Source: Rhypophila decipiens (Eukaryota; Ascomycota; Sordariomycetes; Sordariales; Naviculisporaceae). Taken from it: a stretch of 64,000 bases of DNA. Under the pieces are notes generated by a model. It worked only from the letters and a program-made list of their open reading frames with translations, had not been told where the DNA came from and ran no database searches. Made by a program: the position numbers and the translations under genes. Positions 47,083 to 56,082 of this stretch are shown piece by piece. The first letter of the stretch is position 1, and each line of letters starts with the position of its first letter. The stretch lies in assembly GCA_033297075.1 (NCBI GenBank), contig MU858050.1:248001-312000 (forward strand), read 5' to 3'.

Positions 47083-47883
47083 TCAAGCAGAAAACCGGCC
47101 GTGGGATTCGGCGAAGAGGCGGCGTTGCTCCTCTTCGAGGGCTATTCGCTGCAGACGCCGCCGGACCCAGTCCTCCTCGGTCACCTCCTCCACATCCTCC
47201 ATCTCTTCGTCTTGGTCGTCGTCGTCATTATCATCGTCGTCCTCGTCGTCGTCCTCGCTGTCGTCCTCGCCATCGTCCTCGCGCTCCTCGTCCTCCTCAC
47301 CTTCTTCTTCGGCAATCAACTCCAAGAAATTCAGGTCCCTGACAACCTGAGTACGTGTATGGGGATCGGCAAGACCGTCGGCAATGACGCCAACCGCGCC
47401 ACCCCAGAAATCACGATACTCAACCGCACCCGCCCAGAGATTTCGGTACGACCGCTCGCTATTCTAGAACTCGCGGTCGGCCATCTCCGGGTCGACCTCC
47501 TCGTTGTAGTCATACCCGTCCGCGAGGAAGCGGGGCCTAACACGGGTGAGGGTTAGCAGGCCCGAGACAGCCATAGTGCACCACTCACGGTCACCATTGC
47601 TAGCAGCCATGAGTTCGGTCATGAGGAGGTCGGCTAGCTCAGTGGACCCAGGAGCAAAAACATTATGGCCAGGGCCATAGCCGGCAAAGTAGCCCGTGTC
47701 TCTGTTGCTCGGGTCGGGAGCGGAAAAGGTTGTCGGGGCCCAGATTGCGTCGTCGTTCGCCTCGTTATTCTCGTCGTCCTCCTCCTCGTCGTATTCGTCG
47801 TAGTCGTCGGCCTGGACCCAAGGTGGCTCGCCCGGCATCCGATCGTCGGTCTGGTTGACCCAGGTGAATAGAGCCTGCGACAT
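47083..47883 (-). CDS. Acidic orphan protein gene with one in-frame TAG
   Basis: One frame runs from ATG 47883 to TGA at 47083, broken only by TAG at 47466-47464. Both halves have strong codon bias. The first (139 aa) starts MSQALFTWVNQTDDRMPG. It is acidic (DDYDEYDEEEDDEN) and contains GPGHNVFAPGSTELADLLMTELMAASNGDREWCTMAV. The second has RSYRNLWAGAVEYRDFWGGAV and DPHTRTQVVRDLNFLELI. A long Asp/Glu tract follows, then a basic helix WVRRRLQRIALEEEQRRLF. No domain is recognised; acidic tracts suggest nuclear or chaperone-like behaviour but that is a guess. Alternatives are a 57-nt intron (47515-47459, GTATGA...ATAG, poor branch site), which removes the TAG in frame, a nonsense mutation, or mRNA recoding (see findings). 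A 52-nt GTGAGT...TTAG segment just upstream also looks like an intron but would break the frame. Confidence 0.6.
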
Positions 47884-49616
47884 GGCTGGTGACTGTGCGT
47901 GTTAGCGATTGAAATGCCCCACTCCATCCGATACAAGATGCGGCCGTAATCATTCGTTGGATTCCCAGTTGACGAGGCGGCCGATGGTTGATCATTGATC
48001 TAACGCCACGAAGAAAGAGAGAGGAGCGGCATATTCGAAGATGCCAGCTCTCCAGAAGTGATTGGTCTTCTGTTTCCTCGAACCAAAGGCCGAACTCTAA
48101 AGGAGGATGGATCGTTCGGTACGCCGTGGGGGCCTTCAACCATTCGGGGCTACAGGGGTAAACCAAAGGGCAGAAGACGACCTTTGACCGCCATGACTCT
48201 TCTGCTAGCACTCCTACCATGATTTCCAGATTGCGGCAGATGGATTCCGGTGGAGAGCCCATCCAGACAACTTCCCTCCATCGTGGTAGGATATATTTCC
48301 CTTTCGAGCTACAAAGACAATCGGCCTCGTGGGTTTAGAGGTAATGGCTAGCTTGGAAATGGAGAGTCTGTCCATCTAGAATCAGGAACATATGGATCAA
48401 TGTTCAAACTCTGTTCGACACGGTAGACGGCCTTTGAGGGTACGGCATTTGAAGGGAAGTGATGGGGAGAGGTGATGCTTTGTTTCGAGCATAAGCTGGT
48501 AAGGTACTGTTTGTTTCCCATCAGGAGAATACTCACTTGGCTTCGATTTGGTGTTTCTATTTCACACATTTGTTAGCCATTGACCCCATAAATGAACGAG
48601 ATCGATAATGAATATCTCATAATACGGGGCTCAAGGGCAAGGCTAGTCCATGTATGTGTTGATACATCCCGAACATGTATCAGTAGTTGCCGAAGCATGA
48701 GAGGAATGCTATAGACAGAAGTGTAGGTATGAAGCGAAGGTATAACTTACAGTTCGTACGCAGAAATATCGACCAACGGCTTTGGCAGTGTGCTTCAAGT
48801 TGGGTGAGTTGTTAGGACTGGCAGATAAACACAACATGTTTGCTTGTTGACAGAATATGGTCGACATCTATTGTACAGCGAAGAATGGGAAAAGAGTATG
48901 GTCGATATGTTACAAAGTAATGATAGCTTACAGAGCTTGTGGCGGGAGTTTCGGTTGACTTGCGACGACATGTGTGATGTTGTTGGGCTGGGGAAGAAAA
49001 GAAATTCCGAGCTCCCTCCGATAGGTATTTATAGCTCCCAAAACCACCGAATAGCTTCACAGTTAAGTGGGACTGGCAGGCGGTCCAGAACACCGTGCTC
49101 AAAGAAGCCCGCCAGCTGCCGAACAAGCTCACCGACGACGTTGGAAGATCGGATCGATGATCTACTGGGCCGTATGACTCTTCTCTGCTCCAAAAATTCA
49201 CTGGCAATGGCACTGGCCCTGTAGGCATCAGCCCAAGCTCATTTTGGTAAGGGAAGGAACCGGCCCTTAGGTATGTCGTGCCTTCCTTTCTTCTGTAATC
49301 AGTTGTCATCTGTTCCATTTAGTGGAGCAGCAGGCTACTTCGTCAACTTCTGCTAAGAATAGGAAGGGGCAGGTCACAAGACAGCGCTACGAGTCCTTTC
49401 GTGGAATCAAAGGAGATCACAGCTGATAGTCTCCTCCATAGAACATTCCACGGTAATCAGTCCAGCTCGGCCTTCTTGATTTGGGCCTCGGACTGTCACA
49501 CGCATCTTAACCTGCAAGCTCAAGGCAAATGTGCTGCCTAGTGTTAACCAAAAAAAAACCGCCAAGTGTGACTGCAAAAAGGGGTATCTCATTGGTGAAG
49601 GGCATCATCCATCCAC
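47884..49616. other. Upstream region of acidic gene, 3' flank of SPP gene
   Basis: About 1.7 kb. No conserved frame or RNA gene is seen. Confidence 0.5.
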
Positions 49617-51338
49617 TCAGTCCTCTTTGAGAACTGCTTCTTTTGGAGCCGTGATGGCAAACAAAAACACATCATGGTCATCCTCGCCGCCTGCTGCGGG
49701 TTTCTTGACAACCGCCTTCGTTTCCCCGTCCTCCTTCGTTTCCTTCTTGGCAACTACCTCCTTGGTCTCGCCCGTCTTCTCATCCACCTCGACGACGACG
49801 TCTTCTGTGTCAAGGCTGCCGTTCTCCGTATAATTCCACATATCCCTCAGCTCTCCCCTCAGGAGCGCAGTCAGCCACACAGACCCAGTGACACCAGGGA
49901 CCAGATAAAGGAGCGCAGGTTGGCCATGTTGAAACACTAGAAGCATAGCCAGGGTCACTATCATTCCCAGCGCATACCCAGCCACAGTGGCATAGAAATA
50001 AGGCTTGGAGAAAGTTGCGGCCGATATCGAAGTAGCAACTGGAGAGAGGCTTCCGAACTTGCTGGTCCAGAATTTGTTTCCCCATTGCCCTTTAGGATCG
50101 GTAAATGGTGCTTTGATAGTCTTATACTGGGTCTCGGTATTGGTGACAGTGACTGCTTCCGACGAGCCGTCGACAGCCACCTCGGAACTGAGTTCCACAG
50201 GCTCACGCTTTATCTTCTTTTGGTAGTGGCGGTAGAGGTCGAATCGAAGTGCGAGGCCCATGAGAAGACCTGGAATGACAATATCGCCAAGCCCGAGCAT
50301 ACTAGCACCCTTGCCGCTCGAAAAGACGAGTTTGATAGGCGCGTCGACCTTGGTAGCTACCGTAATCATAAAAGGACTAGAAACGTCAGTACGGTGAAAA
50401 TCACAAGGCGAGGGATAACGATATACATACGTGTAAAAGACCATGACAATGTCGTAGACAAAGAGACCGACAAGAACCATTGTGCCAATACCAAAAGACG
50501 TGGGTGACATGAGAGTCAAGGCGGCATAACTAAAGGCCGATCCTAGAAGGTTGGAGAAGATGTTCCAGCCTGTAAGGTAGTAGACCAAGGTGACAAGCAT
50601 CGAGACACAGAAACCAAACAGACTGTTGAGCTTGAGGCTGGTCTCTCCAGAGAAAACACCATGGATCGCTAGGCGGACCTTCCACTCCTCCGTGAACAGA
50701 TGTCGTATCTCCCACAAGAGCTTGTTCACTCTCACTGGGGGTCTCAGTCCAGACAATGGACCTGGGAAGGGTGACACCTTTCCTTCGACTGGTGTTCCTG
50801 TTTCCACATCATCTCCATCGCATAGCAGCTGGCACCGTCGTTGAGAATCAATATGGTATATTATACCACTGCGGTCTGCCCAGACATCGGGGAAGACCAA
50901 GCTTGTGAGGAGGTCGAGAAAATCGCCGGAAAGCTTGCCAAGACTGGCGATGGAAGCGAGGGACAGATAGACACGGAGAAACTTGTTCAAGACATCTGGG
51001 TCCTGAAGCCACTCAATCAGATAGTAAAGGCCCATTAGCACAATACCGGCCATGATGGGCAGCATGATGGCGTCCGACGCCGAGAGACCTTCGGCATACT
51101 GGTCAGGCTTGGGCTTCCGCTTTCCCTTCTTGGTCCTTGGTGGTGCGGCCGAGGGTGGCCGACGTAATGAGGCGTGAGAGCCGAGCCAGATGATCGAGAG
51201 GGCACTGAAAATAACCTGAGCCTCAATGAGAAGAAATTCCGGCCTCAGGAGCATGTCGTAAGAGAAAACTCGGGGAGCGGCGCTTGTCGAGTTTGAGGCA
51301 TCCTGTGTGATGTTCGTCGTGATGTTATCCGCCGACAT
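49617..51338 (-). CDS. Signal peptide peptidase, intramembrane aspartyl protease
   Basis: This presenilin-type protease cuts signal-peptide remnants and type II membrane segments in the ER membrane. Two exons, 51338-50431 and 50376-49617, give 555 aa. The 54-nt intron has a GTATGT donor and a CTGAC branch, without a stop in frame. The catalytic motifs are present: FVYDIVMVF (Asp296), MLGLGDIVIPG (GxGD, Asp334) and QPALLYLVP (PAL, from residue 456). The N terminus has NxS/T sites (NIT, NIT, NST) in a lumenal tail. The membrane helices include FLLIEAQVIFSALSIIWLG and AIMLPIMAGIVLMGLYYL. The C-terminal 80 residues form a charged Lys/Glu tail (EVDEKTGETKEVVAKKE), longer than in animal SPP. It lies divergently to the NAA50-like gene. 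Confidence 0.93.
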   Translation of the reverse strand: MSADNITTNITQDASNSTSAAPRVFSYDMLLRPEFLLIEAQVIFSALSIIWLGSHASLRRPPSAAPPRTKKGKRKPKPDQYAEGLSASDAIMLPIMAGIVLMGLYYLIEWLQDPDVLNKFLRVYLSLASIASLGKLSGDFLDLLTSLVFPDVWADRSGIIYHIDSQRRCQLLCDGDDVETGTPVEGKVSPFPGPLSGLRPPVRVNKLLWEIRHLFTEEWKVRLAIHGVFSGETSLKLNSLFGFCVSMLVTLVYYLTGWNIFSNLLGSAFSYAALTLMSPTSFGIGTMVLVGLFVYDIVMVFYTYVYRYPSPCDFHRTDVSSPFMITVATKVDAPIKLVFSSGKGASMLGLGDIVIPGLLMGLALRFDLYRHYQKKIKREPVELSSEVAVDGSSEAVTVTNTETQYKTIKAPFTDPKGQWGNKFWTSKFGSLSPVATSISAATFSKPYFYATVAGYALGMIVTLAMLLVFQHGQPALLYLVPGVTGSVWLTALLRGELRDMWNYTENGSLDTEDVVVEVDEKTGETKEVVAKKETKEDGETKAVVKKPAAGGEDDHDVFLFAITAPKEAVLKED

Positions 51339-52018
51339 TGTGGAAATCCCTGAAGTCTATGTCTATCAAACGAAAAATAAAAGAATAGAGAAAGAGGCCA
51401 ATGAGGCCTTTCGTGAGTTATCTGGGGCCTCTTCGATTTCACAGCATTGATGAAGGTCGGTAAGCTTTCTGGCGATGTGTCTGTTCGATGTCCGTTCTGG
51501 CCAGGTTTTGATACGTACCCAATGAAAGTTCAAGAGCGCTGCAGGTACAACGTCACCGCTAACATCTCATCTTTTGTGGGGCCCGTACAGTACAGGACAG
51601 TACTGCTTCGTAGTACAAATACAACTTGCACTTGTGAGAATAAGGCGTGAAAAGAGAGGGCATGTATTCTATCGAGGTTTCTGTTCAGATATAGGCTTCC
51701 AGTCGATCAAACAGCTAAAGAAGAACCAAGAGTCTATTATAAGTTAAACCATCCGCATCCATTTTCCAATGGTGTGTATGGGGGATTGGGGGTTACAGTA
51801 CGTGTACGGAACCTGGTACGTAGCCCTGTAGAATCTTGGCGCTTCCCGTCCCTCCCTCCCGATCTGAGTCTGGAACGTACTTTTTAGTGGGCCTAATTTA
51901 AGACGCCTGAGACATTGGGGATCAACATGTTGACCAGACACCCGCTCTTCAGCAAAACAATACATGTTGATATCGAGGGCAACATAAAGTAGAAACACAG
52001 TCGGACAGAGCAAGCATC
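51339..52018. promoter_or_regulatory. Divergent upstream region, SPP / NAA50-like gene
   Basis: This 680-bp region holds both promoters. No further gene is seen. Confidence 0.45.
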
Positions 52019-53356
52019 ATGACACGGCCCCAGCAGCCCTCGATTCTCTCCTTCTTCCAGCCGAAATCGCTGCCTCAACACGCTGCCCCTCCATCCAACG
52101 GCAGTGCCCCGCCAAAGAACACCGGGGCCAAGGAATCATCACAACCACCACCGGCGCCGCCACTCCCTGCTCTTCCAGTCGCGTCCCAACGGCAGCCATC
52201 GCCTTCCGTCCCAGTGTCAACGACGATCACAACCGTAACATTGCCGGCAAGGATACCTGTCCTGCCCTCGCCGCCGTCACTCCCGAGCCAAGCGAGCATA
52301 GTCCCGATCGAGGAACACCACATTTCCGCCCTGCGAAGGATTAACTCGCTCCTCCTCCCGGTCGCCTACCCAGACTCGTTCTATGCGAGGGTCCTCGACC
52401 CCCTCGCGTCGGGGCTCTTCTCGCGCGTCATCCTCTGGAAAGATGACGCCAGCGCAGAGGCCAAGGTAGTCGGCGGCGTGGTCTGCCGAATCGAGCCGAA
52501 CCAGTTCGTCGACCAAGACGGTCGTCCTCGAGCCCTGCCACCACCGCCCCCGCCCAAAAGCGCCAATGCCCCCGACCAGGCCTCCACAACCGGATCGGTC
52601 TCGCCCCCCAACGGCGGCATCACGAATCCATTTTACGCAATCTACATCCAATCCCTAGCCCTCCTCTCCCCCTACCGATCGCAGGGACTAGCCGCAGCAG
52701 CACTCGAGCACATCGTGGCCAGCGCAGCGATCCTCCCAGCCTCAGGATCCAGCATTGACGCAAGGACCCTCTACGCGCACGTATGGACCGAGAACGAGGA
52801 GGGACTGCGATGGTACGCGGGCAGAGGATTCCGACGAGAAGGCAGGCTGCCCATACCAGGGTATTACTTCAAGCTACGGCCCGACACGGCCTGGATTATG
52901 CGCCGTGATATCGGGCCGAGCGTGACACTCGCTGCTACTTTACCCAAGCCCGTCGTCATCTCTCCTTCCCCTTCTCCAGTGGTGGTCAAAAATGGGGTAA
53001 TGGCTTCAGCTATCAACCTGCCTTCCATCTCTTCTTCTTCCTCAGCAGCAGCAGCACTGAAACCTCCCCCTCCAGCAGGCCCACCCCGCCAGCTTTCAGC
53101 AACATCTGCTTCCTCGGCCGCCTCTTCTTCCTTATCGTTCCAGAATGCCCGTCCCGAGACAGAGTGGAACGATCTACCGGAGGAAATGGTTGCGCGCAAA
53201 CCTGTGGCAAGCGCAGATAGTAGTAATACCAACTTGCTATCACCTGCTCCGCCCACTGTTGCTGCCGCGAGTAGTACAGTTAGTTCGAGGAGTAGTTCCA
53301 CAGCCAGGAAGAAGGACAAGAAGAGGGCTTATCCGGCTGCTGCTTTTGGGCAGTGA
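52019..53356 (+). CDS. NAA50-like GNAT acetyltransferase with N-terminal PIP box
   Basis: A single exon encodes 445 aa. The GNAT domain (about residues 95-300) aligns by eye with NAA50/San, the N-terminal acetyltransferase needed for sister-chromatid cohesion. The matches are HISALRRINSLLLPVAYPDSFYARVLD, YIQSLALLSPYRSQGLAAAALEHI (acetyl-CoA motif YRSQGLA), LYAHVWTENEEGLRWYAGRGF and YYFKLRPDTAWIMRRDI. A Pro-rich insert (around 172-200) splits the domain. The first residues, QPSILSFFQPK, form a canonical PCNA-interacting motif: Q6, I9, F12, F13. A Pro/Ser-rich linker separates the motif from the domain, and the C-terminal third is low-complexity Ser/Ala/Pro ending in a basic patch (ARKKDKKRA). 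The enzyme's substrate is inferred; the PIP box is read directly. Confidence 0.88.
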   Translation: MTRPQQPSILSFFQPKSLPQHAAPPSNGSAPPKNTGAKESSQPPPAPPLPALPVASQRQPSPSVPVSTTITTVTLPARIPVLPSPPSLPSQASIVPIEEHHISALRRINSLLLPVAYPDSFYARVLDPLASGLFSRVILWKDDASAEAKVVGGVVCRIEPNQFVDQDGRPRALPPPPPPKSANAPDQASTTGSVSPPNGGITNPFYAIYIQSLALLSPYRSQGLAAAALEHIVASAAILPASGSSIDARTLYAHVWTENEEGLRWYAGRGFRREGRLPIPGYYFKLRPDTAWIMRRDIGPSVTLAATLPKPVVISPSPSPVVVKNGVMASAINLPSISSSSSAAAALKPPPPAGPPRQLSATSASSAASSSLSFQNARPETEWNDLPEEMVARKPVASADSSNTNLLSPAPPTVAAASSTVSSRSSSTARKKDKKRAYPAAAFGQ

Positions 53357-54371
53357 ATTCAACTCAAAGGTATGGTGGTAGTGGTGATTCGTCTGGTTTA
53401 TTATATAAAGAAGCGTTGTATAGAGTAAATTGGGCAAACATAAAGAAGGAATAACAAAGAGACTTGAGAACTCGTTGCTTATTGGTTGTTTAGCGTGCAT
53501 ATGTGGTTTAATTTGGTTTGGCGAACTGGAGGGTGTCTTGATGATGATCTTTGACAGTCATACTGTCGGTGGAAGAATGAACGTCAATCTGGATCATCAA
53601 TGTTTCTATACGTATATACGGATGGCAAAGAAAAAATACGAAAGCGGTCCTGTTGCGCATGAATAGAAAATACAGTATAGATAATGGAGCAGCGCATTAC
53701 CTGACTTTGAGGAGAACCTACCCAGGTACATAGTGAGGAACTAAGCCACTGAACCACGGCCAAAAGATGACATGCACATCACCGAAAGGCGTGCTCGGCT
53801 CAGTAGTATATATATGGATGGATGGCTAGATCCGTCCCACACAAAGAGAGTTTGGTCCGTCACAGCAGATTGGAGATAATAGAAATGTATAGCCAAAGTA
53901 GGTACGTAACTTAGGTAGGTAGACAAGTTCAGGGCGCCCACTCAACCATTGATCCTTCCCTTCCTTCCGTGCCCCAGCCGATCGATACTCATAAAGTCAT
54001 CGTCCCTCATCATCCATGTTCCAACCAAAAGGAAAAGCAAAGGAATAAAGCGAATCATACAAACATAATGCCTAAAACGAAGCAACCAAACCCCAGTCCT
54101 TGTTTTCCCTTTTTCGTCGTTTCAGAACTGAAGGAAAAGACAAATCCCGTGAGGGCATGGAAAACTTTTCAGTTCAATCCTTGTGTAGGAGAGTAGGTAT
54201 GTAGTCAAGCCAAGAATCTCAGCCGAGCCATCGCCGCTTCTTACCACAAACTCCGACTCCATGACTCGACCAATGAGCTTGGTCAGACCTTTTCCACATG
54301 GCCTGCCGGTTACGACTCATCACGCTGCAGCACTTGCAGCGGATTGTCAATCTTCTCACCGATGTTTGCCT
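53357..54371. other. Convergent 3' flanks, NAA50-like and glucokinase
   Basis: About 1 kb. No gene is supported. Confidence 0.55.
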
Positions 54372-56082
54372 CTAGGCGTCATTAGCAGCCACCTCGTCCG
54401 CAGGGGTAGATGGAGAGTTCTTGGCAGTATCACGCAACTCTCCGATATAATCAGCACCCGAGGTCCTCTTTTCCATGTCTGCTGCCACCAAGGCGATCAA
54501 GGCCGCGCCGACACCTGAGCCGTCCTTTGCTATTCCTATCCGGATGCGCTTGGCACCCTCCGCGCCGATGCCTTCGATTTGGCCCAGGGCCTCGTAGATC
54601 ATATCGCGGAAATAGGGGTAGTGTTCCACCAAGCTACCGTCTACTCCGATATCAATCTCCTCTCCATCGTAGGCAGGGTCTGTGAGGGTGCCACTCTGAA
54701 GTACGATCGCAGCGATGGCAACGGCTGAGAGGCGGGCGGCACGACGGCCAACAGCGGCCGCAATGGCTTTGAAGGTCTGAGCATCATCGAGCGAAGGCGA
54801 GTAGATATGCAATTGCTCCTCGAGCGCCTGACGAAGAGCAACGAGTTCGGGTGTCGTATCAGCTGCAGCAACTGACATGACCGAGGTATCCAGGCCCCAT
54901 TGAGTGAAGACGCCAGAGTTAGGGGCAATGCTGGTGGTTGACTTCCAATCATTGGTGCTGGAGTTTTCATCCTTAAATAGCGAGACTTCCGGCTTCTTAA
55001 GCAGATCGACAATGACCAGGCGGACAATCTCGCCCAAAAACATACCAGAGACACGCTTCTCGTACATCTGAATGCCAGGGTTGGGTGTTTCTTTGTCCAA
55101 CTCGATATCCCACTTGGTGTTGGGCAGAACGTTGAGTTGGTTGTCGAAGGAGCCCCATTCAGTGTTTACAACCATCAGTCCAGTCGACTTGTCAAACTCG
55201 CCAGTCACAGGCTTCTTGATATTGGCCAACTTCTCGACGTATGCTCCATTGGTACCCGTGCCGAAAATGGCGCCGAGGACGGTACCTGTCTTGCCGGGAG
55301 ATGTGTAGGAACGGGCCATAAGCGTTCCTACGGTGTCGTTGACCAAAGCAGCCACCTTGACGGGAAGGTGGAGGATGTCAATTTCCTGCTGGAGAAGAGC
55401 GCAGACATCTTTGCCGACAGCATCTGGAATGTCGAAGCCCTTTGTCCATCTAATGAGCTTGCCCTTGTTGATTCCTATCTGCTGAACAGGGAAGCTGAAG
55501 GTGAATCCTAGGCGGAAGACCTCCTCGTCCTTGAAGCCCTCGGGTGAGGTTACGGTCATCCTGCGGCGTACGTGCTTCTCGAATTGGTCTCCGTGGTGTT
55601 CCTTGAGGAACAGTTCGATCTGTTTTGCGAGGAATGCGAACAGTTCCTTGGCACTCTTTGCAACCATCAACTCCCTAGGGATGGCAACTTTGCTGAATGT
55701 GAGGTTGAATGTGGTGTCGCCATTGAGGTTGATTGAGCAAACACGGAAGTTGGTGCCACCAAGGTCAACGGCCATGTAAAGACCCTATCCAGTGTCAGCG
55801 AGGCCATCAAGCATTTTGCGGTGTCCGATGTTTACCTTCTCAGTGCCCTTGGGAACCCCAGTGACGTAAGTCGGGATCTGGCTCAGACTAGTTCCCTCCT
55901 TCTCCAATCCCTCGCCTGCGCATCTTTTGTTAGAACCCCAAATTCCGCCAATTCGTCTTGGTGTGGAGGAGTGGGGTTTACGTACCCATCTGGCGGATGA
56001 ACTCCTTCACTGCCTTGTTGACATCTTCGTTGGTATAGTCGAACTGGGCGACAACCGCCTTTGTCTCGGCTTCGAGCGTCAT
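54372..56082 (-). CDS. glkA: Glucokinase (hexokinase family)
   Basis: This enzyme phosphorylates glucose with ATP to glucose 6-phosphate in the cytosol. Three exons, 56082-55986, 55915-55836 and 55784-54372, give 529 aa. Donors are GTACGT and GTAAAC. Motifs are the phosphate-binding MAVDLGGTNFRVC, LGFTFSFPVQQ, the sugar-binding NDTVGTL, GTGTNGAYVE and NTEWGSF. The C-terminal lobe has GVDGSLVEHYP and KDGSGVGAALIALVA. The short N terminus (VAQFDYTNEDVNKAVKEFIRQMGEGL) and SQIPTYVTGVPKGTEKG mark it as fungal glucokinase rather than hexokinase, which has a longer, differently worded start. The start chosen is the ATG before TLEAETK; an in-frame upstream ATG at 56256 is possible but its peptide looks like UTR. 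Confidence 0.94.

Noticed and set aside
47464..47634. 52-nt intron (GTGAGT, CTAAC, TTAG) in the acidic gene
   Set aside because: The splice signals are good, but removal shifts into an Arg/Ser-rich frame that ends quickly and abandons the acidic coding frame, so I did not use it in the model.
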